Assembly: GCF_013402915.1 (NCBI RefSeq)
Contig: NC_050724.1
Coordinates: 62,001 to 126,000, forward strand
Length of the DNA stretch: 64,000 nucleotides
Direction: 5' to 3'
Source of the DNA: Zygotorulaspora mrakii
Taxonomy: Eukaryota > Ascomycota > Saccharomycetes > Saccharomycetales > Saccharomycetaceae
Positions 48,297 through 58,687 of this stretch are shown here, piece by piece. Each line of letters starts with the position of its first letter. The stretch's first letter is position 1. A model generated the notes under the pieces. That model saw only the letters and a list, made by a program, of their open reading frames with translations. It searched no databases and was not told the DNA's origin. A program made the translations under genes and the position numbers.

Positions 48297-51200
48297 ATGA
48301 CTATCATTATTGCCTCGCTGTTCTTACCACACCAGCCGCAGTTTGAATTGAATGCTACCGAGGAGGACAATGCAGAATTGGTGGATTCAAATTTAGTCAA
48401 GGTCAACAATGGCTCTACGGACAGTCTCACGACCAGAAAGAGAACTAGTTCTGTGCACGGCAAGGCACCCTTTGTTGGATACGAAAGCACACAGGATTTG
48501 CTGAATCCAGCTGAAAACCCGTCGAGGATCGTCACACCAACTCAATCAGCTGCTAATCGCAACAATGCAGTTTCCTCTGAAGAGTTCATGGAAAGTTTGA
48601 CGGCGCACGGTACGTCGACGGGAACGCCGGCAAATCCAGCTGCAGGTGATCACACGAAGGCTAGTGCCGAGGAGTTCTTCTCTAACGTCCCTTATACTTC
48701 TGTACCAGGCACACCCGGCTCCGATACAAATTCGGAAACTGGTAACAACGGCCCTTCTGATTTGACGGCAAATCTACTGAAAAATGTGAATAAATCATTG
48801 CTATACCAATCTGTATTGAAAAATACTGGATCTCAAACATCTGTAGAGGGTAACGTGAAACGCTCAGCTAATAGTCCTGGTGGAGGTATGGTTATTACAC
48901 CGAAGTCGAGAAGTGTACCTGACGTGAACTCCGCAGTAGGAAATTTTGCGAAAGTCAAACAACAGCAACAAAAATCGACATTGCCATCTATGAGGAGAAT
49001 TCCAAGGGTTTCCTCTGGAAGCCACAACATGGCATCTGGTCCCTCTCATTTGAAATATTCTCAAGGAGCGGACGATATCGAAGAAACTACTTCCACAGAG
49101 AGCTTTATTTCAGAATCAGAGTCCGATGAAGATGTCGTTAATGCATCAGATTCAGATCTTGAACTTGATGGGAAAACAAATTATCATGTTCCTAAATTTG
49201 GAGGTTATTCCAACAATGCAAAACTGAGAGCCTCATTACTACAGAATTCTCACCATATATTTGGGCGCGTTCCTTGGAAAATTGTTCCTAGTCTAAAAGG
49301 TAATGGTGCTTTGAAGAATGCAGTCTCTGTTGCAGTTGCTGAAAAGACTATTGTGGAAGATATCTCATGGGTGGGAACTATCGGGATTCCAACAGACGAA
49401 ATCCCAGAAGATGTACAAAGTAAAATTGCTGGAAAACTTCATGCTGACTATAATCATGAATCTGTTATCACGGACGATGTTACTTTTAAAGGTGCGTACA
49501 AAAATTTCTGTAAGAGAATTTTGTGGCCTACATTACATTATGAAATCCCAGATAATCCAAACTCAAAGGCTTTCGAAGATCACTCTTGGAACTATTATCA
49601 GAGCCTAAATCAAAGCTTTGCTGACAAAATAAAAAGTGTTTACAAACCAGGCGATACAATATGGATTCATGATTACCATTTAATGCTAGTACCTGCAATG
49701 GTCAGAGAATATTTACCACAGGCAAAGATTGCTTTTTTTTTGCATGTATCTTTCCCCAGTAGTGAAGTTTTCAGATGTTTTGCTCAAAGGGAGAAGATTT
49801 TGAAGGGGCTTCTAGGTGCAAACTATTTGGGATTTCAAACTAAGGAATACGCCAGACATTTCCTACAAACTTCAAGTAGATTATTAATGACTGATGTGAG
49901 CGACAGTGAGTTAAAATATAAGGGTAAAGTAGTTTCTGTTAGGCATACCCCTGTTGGTATTGATGTTTTTAATTTAGATGCTCAATTAAGGCAAGAAGGA
50001 GTTATTCAATGGCGCCAATTAATTAGCGAGAAATGGAAGGGAAAACGATTAATTGTTTGTCGTGATCAATTTGATCGAGTGAGGGGTCTAAAAAAGAAAA
50101 TGTTGGCTTATGAGAGATTTTTAAGGGAAAACCCTGATTATATTCAAAACATCGTTCTAGTTCAAATTTGTTTGGTTGGTGAAAAAGACCAAGATCTTGA
50201 ACGTGAAATAATGATTGTAGTTGACAGAATTAATTCTCTCTCCACCAATTTAAGTGACTCTCAACCTGTCGTTTTCTTACACCAGGATTTGGAATTCGAG
50301 CAATATTTGGCATTAAGTTCAGAGGCCAGCATGTTCATCGTTTCTCCTTTGAGAGAAGGTATGAACCTGACATGTCATGAATTTGTGGCCTGTGCGCAAG
50401 AATCAAATGCTCCTTTACTTCTGTCTGAATTTACAGGTAGTGCTGAAATCTTGAAGGATGGGGCTTTGTTAGTCAATCCTTGGGATATTGATTTATTCGC
50501 CAAATCAATAAAACGTGCATTGGAAATGTGCCCTGGCGAGAAGAGGCATTTATGGAAAAAAATGGTGAAGAGTGTCATCAACAATGATGCTGATAACTGG
50601 ATCTTGACTTCCTTACAGGATATCAACAATGCGTGGGAGTTCAATAAAGAAAGATCAACGGTCTTCAACCTGTCGGGTGACCAAATTACAAAGGATTATA
50701 GAGCTTCAAAGAAACATATGTTCATTCTCAAGATCTCTACTCCTCCAAATGCCAGAATGTTAACCATTCTGAGTGATTTATGCTCAGAAAACATTGTTTA
50801 TATTATGAACTCCTTCTCCAAGGCCACAATGGAAAGCCTTTACAGTCGTGTTCTGAATATTGGATTGATAGCAGAAAACGGTGCTTATGTAAGGCTCGGT
50901 GGACGCTGGTATAACATGGTGGAGCATGTTTCTTGGAAAGATGAAGTCATCAAGATTCTGGATGATAAAGTTGAAAGGTTGCCTGGCTCTTACTACAAGA
51001 TAGCTGACTCCATGATAAGATTCCATACAGAAAATGCTGAAGACACAGAACGTGTGTCTGCCGTAGTTGGCGAAGCGATGACTCACATTAATACGCTTTT
51101 CGGTGAAAAGGGAGTTCATGCCTACGTGCACAAAAACATCGTGTTCGTACAGGAAGAAGGCTTGTCATTGTCAGCTGCCCAATTCCTTTTCAAATATCAT

Positions 51201-51503
51201 AATAGCAATTCAGATAATTATGGCAAAGGGCAAATAGCCCTTACACCGACTGATTCGTCGAGCCGCACCAGCTATTTCACTTCTAAGAGTATATCTCAGA
51301 GCATAATCGACTTTGTGTGCGTCACTGGTTCCTCTTCTCCAGTAATAGAACCAATATTTCAGTTGGTTAAGGAAGAAGTGAACAGAGGTGCATTGCATTT
51401 CGGTCACACTATAGTCTACGACGGTGCCACCTCCACATACGCGAAGGAACACGTAGATGGACTTAATGAACTTTTCACAATTCTTGAGGAGATAGCAGAG
51501 TAA
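48297..51503 (+). CDS. TSL1: Trehalose-6-P synthase/phosphatase regulatory subunit (Tps3/Tsl1)
   Basis: A 1,068-aa homologue of the large regulatory subunits Tps3 (1,054 aa) and Tsl1 (1,098 aa) of the trehalose synthase complex with Tps1 and Tps2. It starts MTIIIASLFLPHQPQFEL as in both relatives. A disordered Ser/Asn-rich N-terminal part includes blocks shared with Tsl1 (NLLKNVNKSLL, TSVEGN, VITPKSR). A glycosyltransferase-20 domain follows at about 320-790 (IWIHDYHLMLVPAMVREYLP, VCRDQFDRVRGLKKK, VSPLREGMNLTCHEF). The C-terminal phosphatase-like domain (about 800-1065) lacks the DxDGT nucleophile motif, so it should not be catalytic. One gene represents both ohnologs. The start at 48297 is supported by the TATA box and STREs; an in-frame ATG at 48108 exists. 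Confidence 0.95.
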   Translation: MTIIIASLFLPHQPQFELNATEEDNAELVDSNLVKVNNGSTDSLTTRKRTSSVHGKAPFVGYESTQDLLNPAENPSRIVTPTQSAANRNNAVSSEEFMESLTAHGTSTGTPANPAAGDHTKASAEEFFSNVPYTSVPGTPGSDTNSETGNNGPSDLTANLLKNVNKSLLYQSVLKNTGSQTSVEGNVKRSANSPGGGMVITPKSRSVPDVNSAVGNFAKVKQQQQKSTLPSMRRIPRVSSGSHNMASGPSHLKYSQGADDIEETTSTESFISESESDEDVVNASDSDLELDGKTNYHVPKFGGYSNNAKLRASLLQNSHHIFGRVPWKIVPSLKGNGALKNAVSVAVAEKTIVEDISWVGTIGIPTDEIPEDVQSKIAGKLHADYNHESVITDDVTFKGAYKNFCKRILWPTLHYEIPDNPNSKAFEDHSWNYYQSLNQSFADKIKSVYKPGDTIWIHDYHLMLVPAMVREYLPQAKIAFFLHVSFPSSEVFRCFAQREKILKGLLGANYLGFQTKEYARHFLQTSSRLLMTDVSDSELKYKGKVVSVRHTPVGIDVFNLDAQLRQEGVIQWRQLISEKWKGKRLIVCRDQFDRVRGLKKKMLAYERFLRENPDYIQNIVLVQICLVGEKDQDLEREIMIVVDRINSLSTNLSDSQPVVFLHQDLEFEQYLALSSEASMFIVSPLREGMNLTCHEFVACAQESNAPLLLSEFTGSAEILKDGALLVNPWDIDLFAKSIKRALEMCPGEKRHLWKKMVKSVINNDADNWILTSLQDINNAWEFNKERSTVFNLSGDQITKDYRASKKHMFILKISTPPNARMLTILSDLCSENIVYIMNSFSKATMESLYSRVLNIGLIAENGAYVRLGGRWYNMVEHVSWKDEVIKILDDKVERLPGSYYKIADSMIRFHTENAEDTERVSAVVGEAMTHINTLFGEKGVHAYVHKNIVFVQEEGLSLSAAQFLFKYHNSNSDNYGKGQIALTPTDSSSRTSYFTSKSISQSIIDFVCVTGSSSPVIEPIFQLVKEEVNRGALHFGHTIVYDGATSTYAKEHVDGLNELFTILEEIAE

Positions 51504-51730
51504 AGCTCCTGAATTTTAATAGAATATTACCTGTATATAGCACTATATAAATTATGCAATGTATTGAAGTCAAATATACTAATCACTTGAAACGAAGAAA
51601 TAAGTTCAAAAAATTTTTCTATCGAACATTCGTTGATACTTGTGAAATGATTGAAAGTTTAGGCAAGCGTCAAACTAACAGTGATTCACTACTGCTCTTG
51701 TAATTACATAAATAAACAGCAAGTTTCGTC

Positions 51731-52192
51731 ATGGGTAAGAAGAATACCAAAGGTGGTAAGAAAGGTAGAAGAGGAAAGAACGATAATGATGGACCAAAGC
51801 GTGAACTAGAATATAAAGAAGAAGGTCAGGAATATGCTCAGATCACAAAGATGTTGGGTAATGGAAGAGTGGAAGCTACTTGTTTCGACGGTGTTAAAAG
51901 AATGGCTCACATCAGAGGTAAGTTAAGAAAAAGAGTTTGGATGGGTCAAGGTGATATTATTTTAGTGTCTCTAAGAGACTTCCAAGATGATCAATGTGAC
52001 GTGGTTCATAAATACAACTTAGACGAGGCCAGAATGTTGAAGAGTCAAGGAGAATTACCTGAAAATGCCAAAATTAATGAAACTGATAACTTTGGTTTCG
52101 AATCTGATGAGGATGTTAACTTCGAGTTTGGTAACGCGGATGAGGAAGATGATGAAGAGGACGACGATGAGCTTGATATTGATGATATTTAA
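51731..52192 (+). CDS. TIF11: Translation initiation factor eIF1A
   Basis: A 153-aa eIF1A (same length as in S. cerevisiae), which with eIF1 opens the 40S subunit for scanning and start-codon choice. It has a basic N-terminal tail ([16 protein letters not shown]), the OB-fold (about 22-95: [20 protein letters not shown], then [20 protein letters not shown] and DVVHKY), and a long acidic C-terminal tail ending in the conserved DELDIDDI that binds eIF5B. The ATG at 51731 is clear. YMR260C follows TPS3 in S. cerevisiae on the same strand, as here. Confidence 0.98.
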   Translation: MGKKNTKGGKKGRRGKNDNDGPKRELEYKEEGQEYAQITKMLGNGRVEATCFDGVKRMAHIRGKLRKRVWMGQGDIILVSLRDFQDDQCDVVHKYNLDEARMLKSQGELPENAKINETDNFGFESDEDVNFEFGNADEEDDEEDDDELDIDDI

Positions 52193-52529
52193 TTAAAACA
52201 ACCAGCCAGCGACCGATCATATCGGCTTTCATCCGTACCCTATGCATTTTTTCTTTTTTGGCATTTATGTAAAATTTAATTTTCACAGGCTATAATTATA
52301 TATATTACAGGTCTATTATCTATTATTCTATTCAAAACTAGGTGACTGTTGGTACTTGGCGGTCATATTTCAGCTTGAAATTATAGTTGGAGATTTTGTC
52401 CTTTCACCTTTTCATGTCAATGAAGCTGCAGCAAGATGAAAAATTTAGCTCGCAGGCGATGAGATAAAACAAATGTAATCGGGAGTAAGCTTTCACAATT
52501 ACGCATCAATCCGAAAACAACTGCATTTT
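52193..52529. promoter_or_regulatory. TIF11-TRM732 intergenic region
   Basis: 337 AT-rich bases with the TIF11 3' end and TRM732 promoter; no motif I can support. Confidence 0.3.
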
Positions 52530-55500
52530 ATGCCACCCAACAACAGTGAAGATAAGTTTCGTGATATTAAAAACTTTCTTATAACAAATAACCCTTCCAA
52601 GATAGATGCTGAAAACAGAGAAGAGGTTTTAGCAGAATTGGTTCATAGTTTTCACGCAATTTTTGAACCCATAAGAACTGAACCACAAGGAATTTCAGAC
52701 ACGAGTCGTTTATTAATTGTTGACTTGCTGTCTATTTGGATTCTGAGGACCACTCAAATAATCTCAAATAAGAAAATTGAGACTGATAAGTATAAACAGA
52801 TCGTTAATGAGACATTATTATCATGCCATAACGCAACAACCATTTTTCAATATGTTATTACTTTCTGGAGTGATGGTTCAGCAGCATTTGTTAATGCCTT
52901 AAGCGACATGTTTGGAAAACTATTGAGGTTAATCAAGCTAATATTTCCCGCTAATACATGCGAAGATATGCTGTCCCATTGGCTCAACAGTGCTTTGAAG
53001 GTACCAGCGACATTACGAGTTCAATACTATCTAATAAATGCACTATCAACCGAGCTGGATTTATTTCCTATTTTACAAAAAAGACCTGATTTTGTAGAGT
53101 CTTCTTTATCATTGATGTGGTCTGATTCGTTATCCACACCAATAGGGAAATGCCTGACGAGTCTTCTAACTAATGTGTATAATATACATTTCTTAAAGGA
53201 TAAAGAAAAGATAACACCATGGCTGGAACTGTGGTATGAGCCCTCCTTGAAATATTTATGCAATTCAAAGCTCATCAAACCGATCGAGCTTTACGTATTG
53301 ACCCCGTTGTTCAAAATCATGCCCGATGAAGCTTTCATTGCATTTTCCAAAAGGATAAACGCACTCGAAAGACCCATTCTTATTATCAACATTTTCAGAT
53401 TGGGTCAAGAACTGGCAATCGAAGAAGAACCATTTCATGAAAATAAACTCATTTCCCTTGAGACAGTCGAAAGTTTTCTAAGGCTAGACGCCTATAAATT
53501 ACAGGCTTTCGAACTTTTAACTTTCTCTGTCAAAAGGTCCCGGAAGATTCACGAATACATATTTGAACTAATCAAAGAAAATATTGATATTTTCTTCCAA
53601 GATGCAGAAGTCGAAACGAGGAACTATTTTTGCAGCTCGTTTAAGCATTTCATTCTAAGGATCCGGGACTCATCATATGCTTTGAATAGGACCTTAGTTA
53701 AGCTTAGGGCTGCTGACAAGTTTCCAGAGGAACAGAAAGAAAAACAACGCGATCTGAAAACATATGAAGACTTTTTATTATGGTTGAGTCGATACCTCAA
53801 AATTAAACTGTGTCCAGGAACCCAATATTCGGAAATTTATACAGCACTCAGGATTTGTGAATTCCTTATAGTATCAGGTATTGATAAATCTGTCTCAGAG
53901 AAGTATATTGACGTAAAGGACATGAGAGAATGGCCTTTTTTCATTTCATTTTGCTCTGACTTATCTCTTGCAAGGCTGTTGTTGGATGTATTGTCTAGTC
54001 ATTTCGATGACATCAGAAAAATAGCGAAACGCCTATTGTTAATAATTTTCGACAGCTCTGAAGGACAGATGTTACAGGGGAAACTGAATTGGAAAAAATT
54101 CGAGCAAACGTGCACAGATTTTATGGACAGCTACCAATATGCGGACATCGGTGCTGTGTTACAATGTGTATTATACGACGTATCCGATAACAAGCACCTT
54201 TTCCTAGAAGAGCTCTTGGAGAAATTGAGGTTCAAGACCGCTGATAACATCCATGATTACATCAAGCACTTGAATCAACCAATAAGCAGCTATTTTACAT
54301 CCATGAGCTTGCTTTTGAACGAGAACGCTCTCGAACCGAACGAATTGAAACATGTGGTTCAGCTTTGTATTTCACTTATTCTTGAGAATTGGAGCTCCGT
54401 GAAAAAGATTTTGTGCTACGATACCGCCAAGGAAACTTTACCTACAAGCTATCAGGGCTCTCTGGTTGGAGATCAAGTGGTCATCTCAACAGCATTCAAA
54501 ACTGTTAAAGAGTGCTCGAATTTACTGAATACGATATTGAACATTTGTCCACTTTCATCCGAACAGCTCACTGTAGTTGGGAACCTTCTCATAGAGCAGC
54601 TGTTCAGTATTTACCACAGTGGTGCTTTCCAGGCCGTACTGCCAAGCTTCCAGACGTGCTGTCGAAGAGCACACAAAGAAAATCCATTGCAAATTGAGGA
54701 GTGGTTAGAAGATATAACTGATATCTTGGAGTTCAAAACACAATATATTACAAGAAGATCGGGTGGCATTCCCTCTATGATTTCAACAATTCTAAGCACA
54801 GAAAATAAAAAAGATCGCCCATTACTTAGAACGGCATATTTCAAATTAGAGAAAATAGCTTCTCGACCAATCGACAAACATCAAGATGTAGTCGACCTTC
54901 CTCAGATAAATGCGTTCAATTGCATCAGAGCAATTTTCATTGAGTCTAAGCTTTCTGAGCCATGCACTCCATATATCTCTTCAGCATTGGCTTTGTCCTT
55001 GAAGAACTTTACTTCAGACTTGTGGTCATTGAGAAATTGCTCAATTATGCTCTTCACTTCCTTACAAAATAGAATTTTTGGCAAAAAAGGTAAAAATGTT
55101 GGAGCAAGTCAATTTTTTGCTAGGTTCAAAGGTATAAGAGAGATTCTATTACAGCTTCTCAAAAATTCTCTCCATGTATCATCAAATACAACCGAAAAGT
55201 TAAAGCGACCTCGACAGGTGGAATCTATTTTTTTGGTTCTTAATATTTTACTACGTCTTAAGCCTACACCTGGGTATGATGGAATGGAGCCGTTCGCAAA
55301 TGAAGTTATTTTATGCTTGAACAATAAGAGTTGGAAAATTCGGGATATGGCAGCTAGAACGTTGCCCCATCTGATCGAGGGTCCCTTGAAGTGGTCAGCA
55401 GCGTCCTTGAGTCGTACTTCAGTGACGAATCAAAATTCGTTACATGGCCATTTACTTGTTGCCGCCGAAGTTTTGAAAGATGTACAAATTGAGGAAACGT

Positions 55501-56807
55501 TAGCAGAGGGTATCTCAGCCTTAGTTGACGCGATCTTCGCCAAACAAACTGAGTTTTTATTAAGAAATCGCAGTTACCATACGGTCAAAGCCTACGTTGA
55601 GTTGGTAGATCTTCTTTTTCGGAAGGTTCCTCTGGTTTCAAAAGATGAACGGACCAAAACTCTGGTTTCTCATGTCGGTGAGTACTATTTGAAACACGAT
55701 GGTGAGTTTTTCGCGGATGGCAGCAAACAAATGTGTTTATCCTGTGTGCTCAGTTTTCTATTAAAGCACGACCATAGTTCTACCATGATACTCTGCGAGT
55801 TGGGTATTCGGTCAGAGTTTTTTGAAGTTCAGCTAGTTGCCCTTCAATTCGCTATAGACTATTTAGATCTACAGGCAATGGATTGTAATTGCTTGATGGT
55901 TGCCATATCGGAGTTATCTCAAGATGTGAGAAATTTGCCAAAGATAAATGCAGTTATTATTACTGCAATGAATAAATCTTGCCGCAGCCAAATATCTGAT
56001 GTATTAGCAATACTCGAAAATCCACTTAAAAGTGAAGAGGAACACATAGCGGAATTAACATCCCTTGGGGGAGTTTCTGGCCTTACTCCAGGTAGTGATA
56101 ATGAGCTGCTTATCTCAGGTATCATATCGAAGTATTTAGATGACTCACTTCCCGTTGATTTTCGACTTGCTTCAATAAACAGTTTGGATCACTATTTGGG
56201 CACCAAAACAAATCCAGAACTTGTCCTAAGAGTGATTGAAATGTTAACTGATGATGATTACACTGTTAGAGTAACTGCTGCACGGCTACTGTGTGATCTG
56301 TTCTCGTTAAAAGGTAGGTTTAAGGAACATCCCAGTCCATGTACAGTGGCCAAGAAGACTGAACAAATACTATTCATGAATTTTTCAAAGGAGGTTGTTG
56401 GAAATTTAATGGCACAAAAGTTGAAAGTGATATTGGCATCACCCAATATGCAGTGTATCAAAAACAAAAAGTTAGAGGGTCTATTCGAACCTGAAAAAAA
56501 CAATCAGTTCAGGAATGAAGTAGAACAAAGCATTCATTATGCCAGCATCATTTCTCAAGCCAGTTTTCGTGATGCTGACTTCACGATCTGGGTGAATAAA
56601 CAACGGAGTAAGTTATTAAACTTTTTAAGAAAAGAGAATTTTTCTGATACTCCATTAGGGTGGAGCTCTAAGCCGGATGTTTTCGCCAATTTGTGCGTTC
56701 TGAGACTATTGACAAAATTTACTGAGCCACTGCAGTTGGGTATATTTGATCAAGAATTGAGAGCACATGATATCCACCCTATGGTTTTTGAGAGGGTTTG
56801 TATATAG
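52530..56807 (+). CDS. TRM732: tRNA 2'-O-methyltransferase partner Trm732 (THADA family)
   Basis: A 1,425-aa homologue of Trm732 (1,420 aa), the large HEAT/ARM-type partner that with Trm7 methylates the 2'-OH of nucleotide 32 in certain tRNAs; human THADA is the relative. The whole protein is helical. The conserved DUF2428/THADA core falls at about residues 690-980, ending with a region such as NFTSDLWSLRNCSIMLFTSL that includes the characteristic WSLRNCSxMLF block (around 838) and WKIRDMAARTLPHL (around 935). No membrane segments. YMR259C has the same neighbours and orientation in S. cerevisiae. Confidence 0.94.
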   Translation: MPPNNSEDKFRDIKNFLITNNPSKIDAENREEVLAELVHSFHAIFEPIRTEPQGISDTSRLLIVDLLSIWILRTTQIISNKKIETDKYKQIVNETLLSCHNATTIFQYVITFWSDGSAAFVNALSDMFGKLLRLIKLIFPANTCEDMLSHWLNSALKVPATLRVQYYLINALSTELDLFPILQKRPDFVESSLSLMWSDSLSTPIGKCLTSLLTNVYNIHFLKDKEKITPWLELWYEPSLKYLCNSKLIKPIELYVLTPLFKIMPDEAFIAFSKRINALERPILIINIFRLGQELAIEEEPFHENKLISLETVESFLRLDAYKLQAFELLTFSVKRSRKIHEYIFELIKENIDIFFQDAEVETRNYFCSSFKHFILRIRDSSYALNRTLVKLRAADKFPEEQKEKQRDLKTYEDFLLWLSRYLKIKLCPGTQYSEIYTALRICEFLIVSGIDKSVSEKYIDVKDMREWPFFISFCSDLSLARLLLDVLSSHFDDIRKIAKRLLLIIFDSSEGQMLQGKLNWKKFEQTCTDFMDSYQYADIGAVLQCVLYDVSDNKHLFLEELLEKLRFKTADNIHDYIKHLNQPISSYFTSMSLLLNENALEPNELKHVVQLCISLILENWSSVKKILCYDTAKETLPTSYQGSLVGDQVVISTAFKTVKECSNLLNTILNICPLSSEQLTVVGNLLIEQLFSIYHSGAFQAVLPSFQTCCRRAHKENPLQIEEWLEDITDILEFKTQYITRRSGGIPSMISTILSTENKKDRPLLRTAYFKLEKIASRPIDKHQDVVDLPQINAFNCIRAIFIESKLSEPCTPYISSALALSLKNFTSDLWSLRNCSIMLFTSLQNRIFGKKGKNVGASQFFARFKGIREILLQLLKNSLHVSSNTTEKLKRPRQVESIFLVLNILLRLKPTPGYDGMEPFANEVILCLNNKSWKIRDMAARTLPHLIEGPLKWSAASLSRTSVTNQNSLHGHLLVAAEVLKDVQIEETLAEGISALVDAIFAKQTEFLLRNRSYHTVKAYVELVDLLFRKVPLVSKDERTKTLVSHVGEYYLKHDGEFFADGSKQMCLSCVLSFLLKHDHSSTMILCELGIRSEFFEVQLVALQFAIDYLDLQAMDCNCLMVAISELSQDVRNLPKINAVIITAMNKSCRSQISDVLAILENPLKSEEEHIAELTSLGGVSGLTPGSDNELLISGIISKYLDDSLPVDFRLASINSLDHYLGTKTNPELVLRVIEMLTDDDYTVRVTAARLLCDLFSLKGRFKEHPSPCTVAKKTEQILFMNFSKEVVGNLMAQKLKVILASPNMQCIKNKKLEGLFEPEKNNQFRNEVEQSIHYASIISQASFRDADFTIWVNKQRSKLLNFLRKENFSDTPLGWSSKPDVFANLCVLRLLTKFTEPLQLGIFDQELRAHDIHPMVFERVCI

Positions 56808-57399
56808 CGGGTAGATCATCAATTCTATAGGATTGTTTCTGCAAAGTGCTTATTGTTGTGCAGAGCGTTATTGAGCTATCATGTACCGCAATATGCCCAC
56901 ATATTGGCAATCTAATTTATGGGTTATATAGCAATAAACAAGAGTTTAATAATAAGTATGGAGCTGCAGGCACAAGAAAAATACCCAGATGTCATGCTCC
57001 AGGTCGAATATTTTGACGCAAAGGTAGAATTGTGCCATGAAAATGTTGAGATGGATAATGATTTGAGATGTTAAAAATCTCATCTCAAATAAGGTCAGAA
57101 ATCAAAGGAAGATGCGCATTAGATCGTTCCGGAAAGATATTCATCGTTCTGGAAGGATATCCATCGCTCTTTAAGAGTAGCTGAATTGAAATTAGTTTAG
57201 AGTCTGTCAGGATTCACCGGGTTGCTTACATAACAATCTGTAAAACCAAATAATTAACAATACCTTGAATTATGATATCATGAAAGAAAACCTTATACCT
57301 CCAATCATGTTTTATGGCATAGGAGTACAGTCTGTCAGATACTGTTAAAGTATATTGATGTGAAAGCATGAAATGAAGAAGTCTGAGACGGCATTTTTC
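56808..57399. other. TRM732 3' flank with short repeats
   Basis: AT-rich sequence. At 57061-57070 and 57081-57090 a perfect 10-bp inverted repeat (ATTTGAGATG) with a 10-nt loop could form a hairpin. At 57123-57162 two copies of a 20-bp unit (ATCGTTCCGGAAAGATATTC, then a copy with three changes) stand in tandem with a third partial start. No gene was recognised. Confidence 0.5.
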
Positions 57400-57860
57400 C
57401 AATGATACAATAAAAACGAATAAACACAAATGAATCACTACCAGAATTACAACGATTTTAAAACAGTTGTCAGTTAAAAATCTATCGAGAGGCGCTTACA
57501 ATTCAAAAGTCTGACTACCTCTATGGCATGGTGTTGAAATAACAACTGTACTGTAGATTCCACGGAACTAGATAAATGGTTGACGGCAGCAGGACTTGCA
57601 AGCTGATAAAGATAAAAATATCCTCTCATCGCCCTCTATTATGGTCAATGAACGAAATTTGTTAGGTATAAACATTGATGCTTTCTGCAGATATTCAGTC
57701 GCAATACATTTAGTTTCTATCTCATTCTATGATATAAAAAATTGAGGACTTATATATCTATATAACCGAACATCGCAATACTATCACCAATCTCTGAGCA
57801 AGCTAATGTCACTAGCTCCGAAGTTAACCGATTCGCTCAATACTCCTCAATAACCTCAAC
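57400..57860 (+). repeat. LTR-like repeat, copy A (diverged)
   Basis: Shares long diverged blocks with 57930-58400. Matching blocks include AATCTATC..AG, AGTCTGACTAC, CTATGGCATGG, GAAATAACA, TTGTACTGT-type and GATATTCAGT, a TATA-containing TTAGGTATAAA, a TATATATCTATATAA stretch and CTCCGAAG. The size, the internal TATA motif and the position beside a tRNA gene resemble a solo LTR of a Ty-like element. Exact ends could not be set, and no retrotransposon coding sequence is present. Confidence 0.55.
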
Positions 57861-57929
57861 TAATTGTTGAAATATAAATCGATATTGTAAGATATATTAA
57901 AGAGATGACTTATAAGAATCAGAAAGAGA

Positions 57930-58400
57930 CAATTGGTCTGTAAAACAAAATAAACGAAGTCAGATGAAACCCTAACAGAATGTCAATCGATAATGGAAAG
58001 ATATCGGATGATAATCTATCACGAGACGTTTACAACTCAGGAGTCTGACTACGAAGGAGTCTATGGCATGGAACATGAAATAACAGTTGTACTGTGGATT
58101 CTATGGGACTAGAAATGGTGTGATGACGATGAAAATTCTTCCCTCGTCGTCCTCTCTTATGGTTCAATAGGCGCGAAGTATTAGGTATAAATACTGACGT
58201 ATTTTCCAGATATTAATCCAAGTTCAATCAGTTTTATCTCAATTCATGATATAGAAAACCAAGGAATTATATATCTCTATAATTGAATATCATAGCATTA
58301 TCATCAATGTCAAACCAAGTTACTATCGACAACGCCGAAGAAAACATTCTTTCTAAATACTAATCTTCTCTCCCTAATAGAATACTATTGCAATACGACA
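57930..58400 (+). repeat. LTR-like repeat, copy B (diverged)
   Basis: Homologous to copy A in the same orientation, with a 10-bp extra block (GAAGGAGT) and several small gaps. It ends about 70 bp upstream of tRNA-Asn, the usual insertion neighbourhood of yeast Ty elements. The divergence between the copies says that they are old solo LTRs, or one old internal duplication. Confidence 0.55.
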
Positions 58401-58468
58401 GAAACACTCGAAATCCACACATCTTTGAAAGATATTTGCATTACAATCGTCTCGGAACATAAAAAGTA

Positions 58469-58542
58469 GACTCCATGGCCAAGCTGGTTAAGGCGTGCGA
58501 CTGTTAATCGCAAGATCGTGAGTTCAATCCTCACTGGGGTCG
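58469..58542 (+). tRNA. tRNA-Asn (anticodon GUU)
   Basis: A 74-nt intronless tRNA. Acceptor GACTCCA pairs with TGGGGTC (one G-T/T-G type pair). D arm TGGCCAAGCTGGTTAAGGC. Anticodon arm GCGAC-TGTTAAT-CGC.. with anticodon GTT. T arm GTGAG-TTCAATC-CTCAC. Discriminator G at 58542. A T5 terminator follows at 58546-58550. It differs from S. cerevisiae tRNA-Asn at few bases. Confidence 0.95.
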
Positions 58543-58687
58543 TTATTTTTAGTCTTCGAGCAGGTGCGCATGATATTATTGCACCCGAGCATCGGAGGAA
58601 TGATGATCTTCATGTTGTCTCATATAGCTTAAAGCTTCTGTAAGTGTCCCTCCTTTTTATGATATTTCATGAAGACGGATAAAAATC

